Under the pieces are notes generated by a model. The model was not told the origin of the DNA and made no database searches. It saw only the letters and a program-made list of their open reading frames with translations. Shown here piece after piece: positions 1-6,564 of a stretch of 64,000 nucleotides of DNA. Made by a program: the position numbers and the translations under genes. How positions within the stretch are numbered: position 1 is the first letter of the stretch; every line of letters starts with the position of its first letter. The stretch is from Hymenobacter sp. GOD-10R (GTDB taxonomy: Bacteria; Bacteroidota; Bacteroidia; Cytophagales; Hymenobacteraceae), in assembly GCF_035609205.1 (NCBI RefSeq), contig NZ_CP141184.1:4161001-4225000 (forward strand), given 5' to 3'.

Positions 1-484
1 GGTACTCGTCTTCATCGAAGGCTGGCTTCTCGGGCGCAATGGCCTGCTTGAACTTGGCGGCATCTTCGGGCGAGAGGCTGGCGAGCATATCCGGGGCGGG
101 CTGGGCCTTCTGCTGGCGGTGCTCGGCTTCCAGCTCCACGGCCTTGGCGTCGAAGTACTTGTTCAGCACTTCCATCACGGTCTGCACGGACAGGGCGTTG
201 TAGAAGGTGGTGCCGTTCCACTTGGCTTCTTTCAGGGCCAGCATCACGTCTTTGAGGCTGTCGTGGCTGTACTTGAGCAGTACCATCTCGGCGCACTCAA
301 TCAAATCGGCCGCTTCCATGCCCTCTTTCACCTTGAGCGAGTCCTGAAAGGCTTTGAGCGTGAACACGAGCAGCTTCAGGGTTTCTTTCTCGCCGAGGTT
401 GCGCTTCACCTGAAAGAGCTTCGGGGCGGCGTAGGCAGCTTGGCGCGTGAGGCCTGACTGAATGTCGACGAGCAGCAGCTTCAT
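1..484 (-). CDS. hypothetical protein of replication module (partial, DUF6633-like)
   Basis: Open frame starting at an ATG at 484-482 and running off the left edge (161 codons visible, C-terminus missing). The protein begins MKLLLVDIQSG and has a helical middle containing DSLKDVMLALKEAK and TVMEVLNKYFDAK, then a charged tail. The middle resembles the small DUF6633-type proteins found beside replication initiators in Bacteroidota mobile elements; this is a resemblance by eye, not a search result. It follows the replication initiator by 31 bases on the same strand, so it is probably co-transcribed. The frame is open a little further upstream but no better ATG is seen. Function unknown. Confidence 0.6.
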   Translation of the reverse strand, partial: MKLLLVDIQSGLTRQAAYAAPKLFQVKRNLGEKETLKLLVFTLKAFQDSLKVKEGMEAADLIECAEMVLLKYSHDSLKDVMLALKEAKWNGTTFYNALSVQTVMEVLNKYFDAKAVELEAEHRQQKAQPAPDMLASLSPEDAAKFKQAIAPEKPAFDEDEY

Positions 485-515
485 CTTGCCCAGGTCCGTG
501 GCGCCAGTGGCCAGG

Positions 516-1562
516 CTAACTGCCGTACTTTGCTTCAAAGTAGCTATCAACAGCTGCTCCGACGTCGGCGAGGGATTCGGACTTGTGGCCACCACCGTAG
601 CCGTTGCGTTGCGGGTTTCCATGGGTCGGGTCGAAAGGCGTGCTCTGATTGCGTTTGTAGATTTCGTACTTGGCCGGGGTGTCATCGAAGACCAGGCCGG
701 TGTAGCCGTTGGTGAGGGCTTTGTCGAAGAGTTGGTGGCAGAATCCCTCGTCGAAGGCGCCGAGCTTGTCAAGCATCTTTTGCAGCGAGGCGGGTTTGAG
801 CTTGTCGCGCTTGGCTTGGCGGTAGGCAAGCCACTCGGCCCACTCGGCGCGGAACGTGTCCGTAGCCCAGGCCGGGAAGATGAGCGCCGGCGCCGCGCCC
901 CCCTTGGTGTGCGAAGCCGGAGCGTTGCTTTTAGCTGGCGGGCTAACTTCCTCGGCGAAGTCAGCTGACAAAACTTGTTCAGCCTCGTGCGCCACTTCCG
1001 TAGCGATAGCGGAGGAAGGTTGTGTTTCTGTTTTTACTACAGAACTAGTATTACTATTTAATAAGGCACCGGAATTTTTCCGGTCAACTCCTGCCTTATC
1101 CGGCGTATTACCCGCGAATTGACCGGAAAAATTCCCTTCCATTCCTGGGTAATCCGAGGAAGATTGACCGGAATTTTTCCGGTCAACTTCGGGGCTATAC
1201 AGTTCGGTAGTGGTGTTAATCATCCACACAGCGGCGCGGGTCTTATTGCCGGCTTCGTAGCGAAGCAGGCCCCGGGCTTCTAGTCCCTTGCGGGCCGCGT
1301 CGACCGTCTTATCATCTAGGCTCAGGTCGGCCCCTACTTGCTTGGTGGAGCGCGGCATGCTCTTCTTTTTCCACCACTCCTTATTAAAGCGGTACAGCCA
1401 ATAGATATACAGCTTGTACTGCGCAGGGCTGAACGGCTGTTCAGCTTCCATCTGCATGAAGCGGTCGAGCAGTTGAAAGAAGTCCATGCGCGTAGGTAAA
1501 ACAGGTGGATTATAGCCGCCTTCGGTACTGCGAAAGCGCTGGGCGGTGGCGAGGCTATTCAT
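516..1562 (-). CDS. phage replication initiator-like protein (winged-helix N-terminus)
   Basis: 348 residues. Residues about 26-115 look like a winged-helix replication/DnaD-like N-terminal domain (basic helix SMPRSTKQVGADLSLDDKTV followed by ARKGLEARGLL). Residues about 120-215 are a low-complexity linker, and about 230-320 form the tryptophan-rich C-terminal segment seen in Bacteroidota phage replication proteins (WATDTFRAEWAEWLAYRQAK ... NGYTGLVFDD). Expected role is origin recognition and helicase recruitment, by analogy with lambda O. The start overlaps the stop of the preceding gene (ATGA, 1559-1562), indicating translational coupling; an internal Met at residue 26 is an alternative start. 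The DNA of the linker carries palindromic iterons. Family assignment is inference. Confidence 0.65.
   Translation of the reverse strand: MNSLATAQRFRSTEGGYNPPVLPTRMDFFQLLDRFMQMEAEQPFSPAQYKLYIYWLYRFNKEWWKKKSMPRSTKQVGADLSLDDKTVDAARKGLEARGLLRYEAGNKTRAAVWMINTTTELYSPEVDRKNSGQSSSDYPGMEGNFSGQFAGNTPDKAGVDRKNSGALLNSNTSSVVKTETQPSSAIATEVAHEAEQVLSADFAEEVSPPAKSNAPASHTKGGAAPALIFPAWATDTFRAEWAEWLAYRQAKRDKLKPASLQKMLDKLGAFDEGFCHQLFDKALTNGYTGLVFDDTPAKYEIYKRNQSTPFDPTHGNPQRNGYGGGHKSESLADVGAAVDSYFEAKYGS
1031..1186. other. putative replication origin: palindromic iterons plus AT-rich tract inside the initiator gene
   Basis: Three copies of one motif lie in the linker-coding part of the initiator gene. The best copy (1164-1186) has perfect 10-base arms TTGACCGGAA and TTCCGGTCAA around TTT. 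The copy at 1069-1087 keeps CCGGAA plus the complete right arm; the copy at 1119-1135 keeps the complete left arm plus TTCC. Centres are about 54 and 45 bases apart. Next to them, 1031-1066 is strongly AT-rich. Initiator gene containing iterons followed by an AT-rich stretch is the known arrangement of the lambda origin within gene O. Copies 1 and 3 encode the same peptide VDRKNSG with identical codons, so a protein repeat is the alternative explanation. Confidence 0.5.
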
Positions 1563-1810
1563 CTTGGCGGCGGTGGGGTGGTGAACAGATTACCCGTGCT
1601 GGCAGGTCGTAGCGCGGGGTACAGCTGGTAGAGGTCCTGTATCAAATCCTCTAGCGTGGCAATGCGCAGCGCAGCCTCTTCGGGCTTGATCTTCTGGCCG
1701 GGCAGGTTGTAGCGCAGATTGTTCTCCCAAATCGGGTAGAAGTGCTTGCGCTTGCCCAGCTCCCGGAGCAACTCAGCTAAGCGCTGGCCCGGGGTGGTTC
1801 TCGCTGCCAT
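1559..1810 (-). CDS. small hypothetical protein between clamp and initiator genes
   Basis: 83 residues from the ATG at 1810-1808, basic N-terminal half (TTPGQRLAELLRELGKRKHF) and acidic, leucine-rich second half. This start shares one base with the clamp gene stop (TAATG), the typical coupling geometry in this operon; a longer frame would start at 1858 but overlaps the clamp gene by 49 bases and is less likely. The stop overlaps the initiator start by four bases. Its place between a sliding clamp and an initiator suggests a replication accessory role, but no family was recognised. Confidence 0.6.
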   Translation of the reverse strand: MAARTTPGQRLAELLRELGKRKHFYPIWENNLRYNLPGQKIKPEEAALRIATLEDLIQDLYQLYPALRPASTGNLFTTPPPPR

Positions 1811-3045
1811 TAGTAAGGCGCGTTGTAGTCGTTGATCTTTACTGGCATCAGCAGGCACAGCAGGCCATCCTCGCCATCGGCTGAAGTCAGGATGGCCGCG
1901 CGGCTGTCGGTGCTCATGCTGAAGCGCACGCTCTGGCAGGGCATCTTTTCCAAGAAGTAGCGCAGGAAGTTGGCGTTGAAGCCAATCGTTAACGGCTTGC
2001 CCTCGTAGGTGCCTGGCGCTGATTCCGTGGCCTTGCTGATTTCTTCTCGGTTCTCTGCTTCTAACTCACAGGACGCCTTGTCTAGCTTAAGCTTCACTTG
2101 GTACAGGCTACGTGAGCAGAACAAGCCGCAGCGACGCACAGCAGCTAGTAATTCAGCACGATGGGCGACGAACCTATTTGGGTTGTCCAGCGGAATAACG
2201 TTCTCGTAATCGGGGAAACGCTCATCAATGAGGCGTATCTGCAGCTCGCCACAATCCATTTTAACGAGTAGTTGCGAGGCGCCCACGGATAGCTCGACAT
2301 TCTCCCGCGAGCTTACCAGCTTTAGCAATAGCTCAGCAGCGCGGCGTGGTATGATAAACTGCCGCACTTTGCCATCTAGCACGTGCTCATCCACTTTGCT
2401 AAAGCGTACTAGACGGTGGCCATCGGTAGCAACAAAGGCAATGCTAGCCTCATTGACCTGCACGAGTATACCCGTCATGGCGGGCCGCAACTCGTCGCGG
2501 CTAGTAATGGGGTGTGTTGCGCCAAGGGCAGCCAACAGCACGTGCCCGGCGAGTGTGATGTGGGTTTTTACTTCCCCTAGCGGAATAGGGGCAGTATAGT
2601 CGCCGCCTGGTTCGCCACTCAACTCATAGCAAGCCCGTGCTTGGTAGCCAGGAATGAGGTCAAGCGCATTAGGAACAGCCTTAATCTCAACGTAAGGGTG
2701 CTTGTCTGTTTCATCCAGAAGGACCGACAATGGTTGATCGGGCAGGTTCTTCAGCAGATCAATGAGCTGAAGGCCTGGCACACACAAGCTAGCCGCTTCC
2801 GAACCTTGGTATTCGATTGGTAGGGCACGCGAGGTGAAACGGTTTTCTAGGTCTGAGCCGGTAAAGGTTAGGCTGTGGCCGTCGCCGTGGGCAGTGCTAT
2901 AAGGAGTGATAGCGAGTAGCAGGCGCTCAAGCACTGGAATCATAGCTTGGTTCTTAGGCGCTACGAGTTGAGCATGCTGGGCAACGCGCAACAAGGCGGC
3001 ACCAGAAACCAAGAACTTAGCGGAATTAGCAACTAGAGTAGACAT
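1810..3045 (-). CDS. dnaN: DNA polymerase III beta subunit (sliding clamp), element-encoded
   Basis: 411 residues with the three-domain beta-clamp pattern. Shared with the chromosomal clamp at 33305-34429: an early MIPVLERLL segment, the central SRDELRPAMTGILVQV and FVATDGHRLVRF blocks, RFPDYENVIP, and the C-terminal hydrophobic-cleft motif LLMPVKINDY (LVMPVMLNNY in the host copy). It is longer than the 374-residue host protein, with an insertion around residues 330-345. The product is expected to encircle DNA and tether polymerase and other cleft-binding partners during element replication. It lies 26 bases downstream of the annealing-protein gene and overlaps the next gene by one base. Family assignment is secure; use by the phage rather than the host replisome is inference. 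Confidence 0.92.
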   Translation of the reverse strand: MSTLVANSAKFLVSGAALLRVAQHAQLVAPKNQAMIPVLERLLLAITPYSTAHGDGHSLTFTGSDLENRFTSRALPIEYQGSEAASLCVPGLQLIDLLKNLPDQPLSVLLDETDKHPYVEIKAVPNALDLIPGYQARACYELSGEPGGDYTAPIPLGEVKTHITLAGHVLLAALGATHPITSRDELRPAMTGILVQVNEASIAFVATDGHRLVRFSKVDEHVLDGKVRQFIIPRRAAELLLKLVSSRENVELSVGASQLLVKMDCGELQIRLIDERFPDYENVIPLDNPNRFVAHRAELLAAVRRCGLFCSRSLYQVKLKLDKASCELEAENREEISKATESAPGTYEGKPLTIGFNANFLRYFLEKMPCQSVRFSMSTDSRAAILTSADGEDGLLCLLMPVKINDYNAPY

Positions 3046-3071
3046 AATGAAGATGTTGAGAGAGTGAATAC

Positions 3072-3839
3072 CTAGGCCGCGGCCTGCAATTCTTGATTAA
3101 GGCGGCTGCGCGTTTCCTTGGCAGCGGCGAGCACGTCCTGGTCGAGTTCCCACACGCCCTTCACCTCTTCTTTCCAAATAGTTTCGAGCTGGGCGTGCGA
3201 CTCGGCCGAGCGCAGCAGATCAAGCACCAGCGCCTTAGCTATGACCTCACCATTTTCGTCGACAGCTACGGGTGCTGTAGGGGTTGCGGAAGCCGGCGCG
3301 CTCGCCACGGGTGCGGCCGGCTGCGTAGGGCGCGTGCTCACGACCTCGGCCTCCTGCATCTCTTCGGCGGGTGTGGCCTCGTAGCCTGCAGCTTTCATCA
3401 GCCAACCTAGGCTCAAGCGGTAGGCCTTGCCCACGGCGCGGGTTTGGGCCATGGAGCAAATGGCGTAATCCGCAAAGCTGCGCTTCGTGCTCTCCTTATT
3501 GGAGCAGGTCGCGTAGCCCCGACCCACGACTGCACCCGTGCGAATGTTGATGAGCTGCATGGTAGCCGCCCACTTGATTTCATCGGCGGTGCTCTTATCC
3601 TCAATGTTTTCCAGCAAGGGCGACAGACCGAGCAGCGAGCCCGCGAACTGCCACGCTTCCACGTTGGGGAATTGCTTGCCTTGAATGGTGCTGGTGAGCT
3701 TGTTGTCGCGCACGAACTTCTGCAGCTCGGTGGCCAGCGTCAGCGCATCATCGGCGTTGCCGAGGGTAAGCGAGCTAACAGCGGTTTTGGGTTTGACAAC
3801 CTTAGCAGTTGCCACGGCGGGAGTGTTCTCAGTAGCCAT
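3072..3839 (-). CDS. putative ERF/Rad52-like single-strand annealing recombination protein
   Basis: 255 residues from the ATG at 3839-3837, which follows the upstream stop by four bases (a start at 3854, five residues longer, is possible). The core, about residues 30-150, contains GKQFPNVEAWQFAGSLLGLS, GYATCSNKESTKRSFADYAI and CSMAQTRAVGKAYR. The last segment matches the style of the SMAQTRA..RALR element of ERF/Rad52-type annealing proteins, and the VEAWQ block is seen in related phage proteins. An Ala/Pro/Thr-rich linker (about 165-205) leads to a helical tail. Expected role is annealing of single-stranded DNA during phage replication and recombination. The assignment rests on motif memory only. 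Confidence 0.5.
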   Translation of the reverse strand: MATENTPAVATAKVVKPKTAVSSLTLGNADDALTLATELQKFVRDNKLTSTIQGKQFPNVEAWQFAGSLLGLSPLLENIEDKSTADEIKWAATMQLINIRTGAVVGRGYATCSNKESTKRSFADYAICSMAQTRAVGKAYRLSLGWLMKAAGYEATPAEEMQEAEVVSTRPTQPAAPVASAPASATPTAPVAVDENGEVIAKALVLDLLRSAESHAQLETIWKEEVKGVWELDQDVLAAAKETRSRLNQELQAAA

Positions 3840-3843
3840 AGAG

Positions 3844-4023
3844 TTAGCGTGCACGGTGCTTTGGGATATAAGGCAGTAGTTCTAGTTTCATGCTCAGCAC
3901 GCCGCTGACGTGGGCGGCAGCAAACCGCCATTCAGCGACCATGGCAGCGCAGTTAGCATCTTGCCAGGCGAGGCGTTCGAGGCGCGCCAACAGTTCTTTC
4001 GTCCGGCGTTGTTTAGTTGCCAT
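3844..4023 (-). CDS. small basic hypothetical protein
   Basis: 59 residues starting MATKQRRTKELLARLERLAW, basic and helical at the N-terminus, ending LPYIPKHRAR. The chosen start (4023) overlaps the stop of the preceding membrane-protein gene by 11 bases; a longer frame to 4122 would overlap it much more and has a low-complexity start. Part of the early operon; no family recognised. Confidence 0.5.
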   Translation of the reverse strand: MATKQRRTKELLARLERLAWQDANCAAMVAEWRFAAAHVSGVLSMKLELLPYIPKHRAR

Positions 4024-4264
4024 CGTAGCCCTGACTAGTCGTGGTGGTGTAAGACTCTTGGTCGGCGCGTTCGCAGCGGGCGAGGCCCACAATGGCCAGC
4101 AGGGTGAAGAGGATGCCGACAAAGAGGCGGCGCACGGTGCGGTCGGTACTCGTGTCGAACGCCGGTGGGGCGGGTGCCTGGGCTTGGTGCTGGAGCTGCT
4201 GGCGCTCCTGCATGGTGCGCAGGAAGTTGTAGGGGTCGACGCGGCGGGAGCGACGGCTAAGCAT
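4013..4264 (-). CDS. small single-pass membrane protein
   Basis: 83 residues: a basic N-terminus (MLSRRSRRVDPYNFLRTM), a Gln/Ala/Pro linker, and one hydrophobic span at about residues 48-64 (LFVGILFTLLAIVGL) followed by CERADQES. The ATG is preceded by AAAGGAGG eight bases upstream, a strong ribosome-binding site of a kind uncommon in Bacteroidota. The start lies inside the end of the DUF551 gene (8-base overlap), so the two are coupled. Function unknown. Confidence 0.6.
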   Translation of the reverse strand: MLSRRSRRVDPYNFLRTMQERQQLQHQAQAPAPPAFDTSTDRTVRRLFVGILFTLLAIVGLARCERADQESYTTTTSQGYDGN

Positions 4265-4859
4265 CTTGGCCTCCTTTCTGGCTAGGAGCAGCGGGTAGCG
4301 GCATCCAGTGCGTGACCGTGTTGTCTATAAAATCAGCCTCATCACCAGCGCCCTCTTGCACGATGTACCAGTCGCCATCATAGCGGTAGCCTAGGGCGTG
4401 TGCTGATACATAAGCTTGCGCGGGGCGGGCTACTAGGTAGAGGGTGGTGCCGAATGGGTTCTCGTGGTTATGAACCTCATCAACTGGCAATAACTCTGTT
4501 ACGGATATCCAAGCCTGTGCTTTCCTCTCATTTAATAAGAGTGCGTTGGCGCTTACACTTACTTGCAAGGCATGGAACACATCATCTAGGCGCGCTCCAA
4601 TACGGCAGCCGTTGATAGCGTTCTGCTCTTCGTGGGCATCAACTGCCTGCTGATCTAGGCGACCATGCACGTAGTCTTTGAAGGCTTGGAGTTTTTCAAT
4701 CTGAGCAACAGCTGCATTGTAACCAGCCGTGTAGCAGGCCACGGCTAAACCGCCTTCACTCAGATTAGGCTCGCCTATCTTAAAGTGCCAGCCTTCTTTG
4801 TTGGCTGCCTCAAAAGCAGCCCTTTCGAAATCTTCGGTATTCATTACCTTTGTATCCAT
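4257..4859 (-). CDS. DUF551 domain-containing phage protein
   Basis: 200 residues. The C-terminal 80 residues show the DUF551 signature, opening with AWISVTELLP and closing with VTHWMPLPAAP, a small domain common in phage early genes with no known biochemical role. The N-terminal half (residues 6-110) is helical. Two starts are possible: ATG at 4859, or ATG at 4844 giving MNTEDFERAAFEAA; the second is preceded by CAAAGGTA, the same context as the gene starting at 6105, and may be the true one. A hairpin and a plus-strand promoter-like element overlap this start region. Confidence 0.75.
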   Translation of the reverse strand: MDTKVMNTEDFERAAFEAANKEGWHFKIGEPNLSEGGLAVACYTAGYNAAVAQIEKLQAFKDYVHGRLDQQAVDAHEEQNAINGCRIGARLDDVFHALQVSVSANALLLNERKAQAWISVTELLPVDEVHNHENPFGTTLYLVARPAQAYVSAHALGYRYDGDWYIVQEGAGDEADFIDNTVTHWMPLPAAPSQKGGQDA

Positions 4860-4916
4860 TGTTATTCGGAGTTTATGAAGGCCACGCAGCGGTAACTGCG
4901 TGGCCTTCGCGTTTTA
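4845..4916 (+). promoter_or_regulatory. promoter-hairpin cassette A (possible ~55-nt antisense RNA)
   Basis: On the plus strand a perfect TAnnTTTG element (TACCTTTG, 4845-4852) is followed 24 bases later by a perfect 13-bp inverted repeat (4877-4889 and 4896-4908, arms starting GAAGGCCACGCAG) and then GCGTTTT, a terminator-like end. No plus-strand gene lies between, only a six-codon ATG frame. The predicted transcript of roughly 55 nt would be antisense to the leader and start of the DUF551 gene. The hairpin begins immediately after the TAA of the minus-strand gene at 4914-5102. A very similar arrangement occurs at 6106-6175. Confidence 0.4.
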
Positions 4917-5102
4917 GAAATGGCGAGTAAGAGCGGTTTGGGCAAGCTGCCCGAGTTGAGCCAAGGCTTGCTGTCCCATTTGGCGGGCTTGGTGCTCGGC
5001 ATCCTTCTTGGAGCGGCAAGCCGCCGAACCGAGGTAGTTACCGTTGTTGTCGTAGGCCGTGGCGCAAAAGCCCATCGGGTCGGGTGTGATTTTGATAGTC
5101 AT
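4914..5102 (-). CDS. small hypothetical protein
   Basis: 62 residues. The N-terminal half (IKITPDPMGFCATAYDNNGN) looks like a small beta sheet, followed by SKKDAEHQARQMGQQALAQL, an amphipathic helix. It follows the 144-residue gene by 10 bases, and its TAA is directly followed by the cassette A hairpin. No family recognised. Confidence 0.55.
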   Translation of the reverse strand: MTIKITPDPMGFCATAYDNNGNYLGSAACRSKKDAEHQARQMGQQALAQLGQLAQTALTRHF

Positions 5103-5112
5103 CGGGGTAGGA

Positions 5113-5547
5113 TTAAGCGGTCAGTACTTCGGTTTCGGTTGGGTCAGGGCGCAGGGCCAGCCGGTCTTCAGGCTTGAGGGAAGCGGCGGCGCGGATGCGT
5201 AAATGCTTTTGGTTGGCTTTCCACAGGTTGCCCAGCAGCGCCAGTAGCTTGTAAGGCGTGAGCGTCGTGTTGACTTGGCGCTGCAACTCGCTGGCTTTGT
5301 TCTCATTGATGTAGCCCTGCTTCTGCGCCTCCTGTATTTGCAGCTGGCAGAAGTAGCGGCCGGGCTCTAGCCATTCACCGGGATAGTGGTAGGTAATGCC
5401 TTTCTCTTTCAGACTGGCAGCGGCGAGGCTGGCGAGTTGGCTGGCGGTAGTCGGTCCGTGCAACTGCCGCAGGTAGCCGATGGCGCGCTCCGGGAAGGCA
5501 GCGCGGTGCGCCTCGACCATGTTCTTTAGGTGCTGCGAGCCGTGCAT
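5113..5547 (-). CDS. hypothetical phage early protein
   Basis: 144 residues, mixed charge, mostly helical, with an HYPGEWLEPGRYFCQLQ segment in the middle and a helical second half. The start follows the stop of the zinc-ribbon gene by three bases, so the two are coupled. No recognised domain; helix-rich N-terminal residues 1-50 might be a winged helix, but this cannot be supported further. Confidence 0.55.
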   Translation of the reverse strand: MHGSQHLKNMVEAHRAAFPERAIGYLRQLHGPTTASQLASLAAASLKEKGITYHYPGEWLEPGRYFCQLQIQEAQKQGYINENKASELQRQVNTTLTPYKLLALLGNLWKANQKHLRIRAAASLKPEDRLALRPDPTETEVLTA

Positions 5548-5550
5548 GGT

Positions 5551-5820
5551 TTATGCCTCCTCGTATTTCGCCCCGCAGAAAGGGCAGAAAGTGTGCACGA
5601 TTGAGAGGTTGCCGCTCTTCACCTTACCCTGGGTGCCGTCTTTTTTCAGCGGGAAGTAGGTGTAATCAAACTCATGTACACCCACCGCGGTAAGGGTATT
5701 ACCGACCTTAGTAAAGCCGATAGTAGAAATGCTGCCGGTGCTAATGACTGCCTTGTCTTTGTTCAGCTCTTGCAGCTGTTCAAGTGTCATTTTTTCGGTA
5801 TCTGATAGACAGGTGCACAT
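5551..5820 (-). CDS. small zinc-ribbon-like phage protein
   Basis: 89 residues. A CTC pair at residues 2-4 and a C-terminal HTFCPFCGAKYEE together could provide a four-ligand zinc ribbon; CPFCG is a typical zinc-knuckle half. The middle is beta-rich (residues 22-70). Small proteins ending in such knuckles are common in Bacteroidota phage early regions and have no assigned function. Neighbours are three bases away on both sides. Confidence 0.6.
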   Translation of the reverse strand: MCTCLSDTEKMTLEQLQELNKDKAVISTGSISTIGFTKVGNTLTAVGVHEFDYTYFPLKKDGTQGKVKSGNLSIVHTFCPFCGAKYEEA

Positions 5821-5823
5821 AGT

Positions 5824-6105
5824 TTAGCGGATTTGCATCGTGGCTAGATTGCGGCGCTGCTTCTCGACAGCGACCACGAAATCAATCTCTTCGCTTAGGC
5901 TGGCATTCTGCGCCTTGATGTAGCAGCCTTCCCGCTCAATCTCTTCTATGGGCGCAAAGCGCACGACTTGCGTAGGCAGGTGCACGGTTTGCACTTCGCG
6001 TAGCTCACGCGAGTTGAGGTGCAGCTTCTGGCGTTCAGGCTGCGCGGTCGCCACTTGCATGAAGGAAGTGGCAGGTAGAGCTTGGGGGTGTGCTGTCGTT
6101 TGCAT
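5824..6105 (-). CDS. hypothetical protein
   Basis: 93 residues, beginning MQTTAHPQALPATS, with a central LREVQTVHLPTQVVRFAPIE and a C-terminal helix. The ATG is directly preceded by CAAAGATA, whose complement on the plus strand is the TATCTTTG promoter-like element of cassette B. No family recognised; probably co-transcribed with the genes on both sides. Confidence 0.5.
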   Translation of the reverse strand: MQTTAHPQALPATSFMQVATAQPERQKLHLNSRELREVQTVHLPTQVVRFAPIEEIEREGCYIKAQNASLSEEIDFVVAVEKQRRNLATMQIR

Positions 6106-6175
6106 TATCTTTGTGCTGCTAAAAAATGATTTGATGAATAGCCCGCTGTCTGATCCACAGCGGGCTTTTTGTTTT
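6106..6175 (+). promoter_or_regulatory. promoter-hairpin cassette B (possible ~55-nt antisense RNA)
   Basis: Plus-strand TATCTTTG (6106-6113) is followed 26 bases later by a perfect 10-bp stem (6140-6149 and 6157-6166, arm AGCCCGCTGT) and TTTTGTTTT, a good intrinsic terminator. A TTGG at 6082-6085 could serve as the -33 element. No plus-strand gene is present. Same architecture and predicted RNA length as cassette A at 4845-4916, again just upstream of a minus-strand start codon and just after the TAA of another minus-strand gene (6174-6317). Confidence 0.42.
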
Positions 6176-6317
6176 AGGAGAAGAATTCGATTATCCAGCT
6201 GATGACCGTACCCGCGCCGATGACGGTGAGCAGGGAGAGGCCAGCCAGGGCGAGTAGTAGGCGTGAGCTTTCGCGGGGCAGCTCATCGAAGGTGGTTTCG
6301 TAGGGGTGCTTGTGCAT
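6174..6317 (-). CDS. 47-residue small membrane protein
   Basis: ATG at 6317 to TAA at 6174. An N-terminal charged segment (MHKHPYETTFDELPRESS) is followed by a hydrophobic run at about residues 20-45 (LLLALAGLSLLTVIGAGTVI), then EFFS: a single-pass membrane protein. It sits 18 bases after the preceding gene and fills what would otherwise be a 230-base gap in a tightly packed operon. No family recognised. Confidence 0.5.
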   Translation of the reverse strand: MHKHPYETTFDELPRESSRLLLALAGLSLLTVIGAGTVISWIIEFFS

Positions 6318-6335
6318 GGGTGGGTGTAGTTGGGG

Positions 6336-6536
6336 CTAGGAGCGTTGGAGGATGTAGCGCAATTCGTCGCGGGCGGCGTCTAGCTGATCGGCGGCATCTC
6401 GCAGTGCACGCGACAAGGTGTTGCCACCAGTTGTCTCTTCCTCGTAATCTGACATGTCGGTCAGGCGGGCAGAGAATTCGGCTAGGTCGCTCCGCATCTG
6501 TGTTAGTTCATCGCGTTCTTCTGGTTCTAGTGCCAT
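6336..6536 (-). CDS. small acidic coiled-coil hypothetical protein
   Basis: 66 residues, strongly acidic and helical (ERDELTQMRSDLAEFSARL ... ALRDAADQLDAARDELRYIL), consistent with a two-helix coiled coil. 28 bases downstream of the 125-residue gene. No family recognised. Confidence 0.5.
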   Translation of the reverse strand: MALEPEERDELTQMRSDLAEFSARLTDMSDYEEETTGGNTLSRALRDAADQLDAARDELRYILQRS

Positions 6537-6564
6537 GGTGGTAGGGAGGTTGAAGGATTAGAAA

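Noticed and set aside
119..968. Plus-strand open frames opposite the first two prophage genes
   Set aside because: They lie antisense to coding frames with phage-protein features and have unnatural composition; shadows of GC-rich genes.
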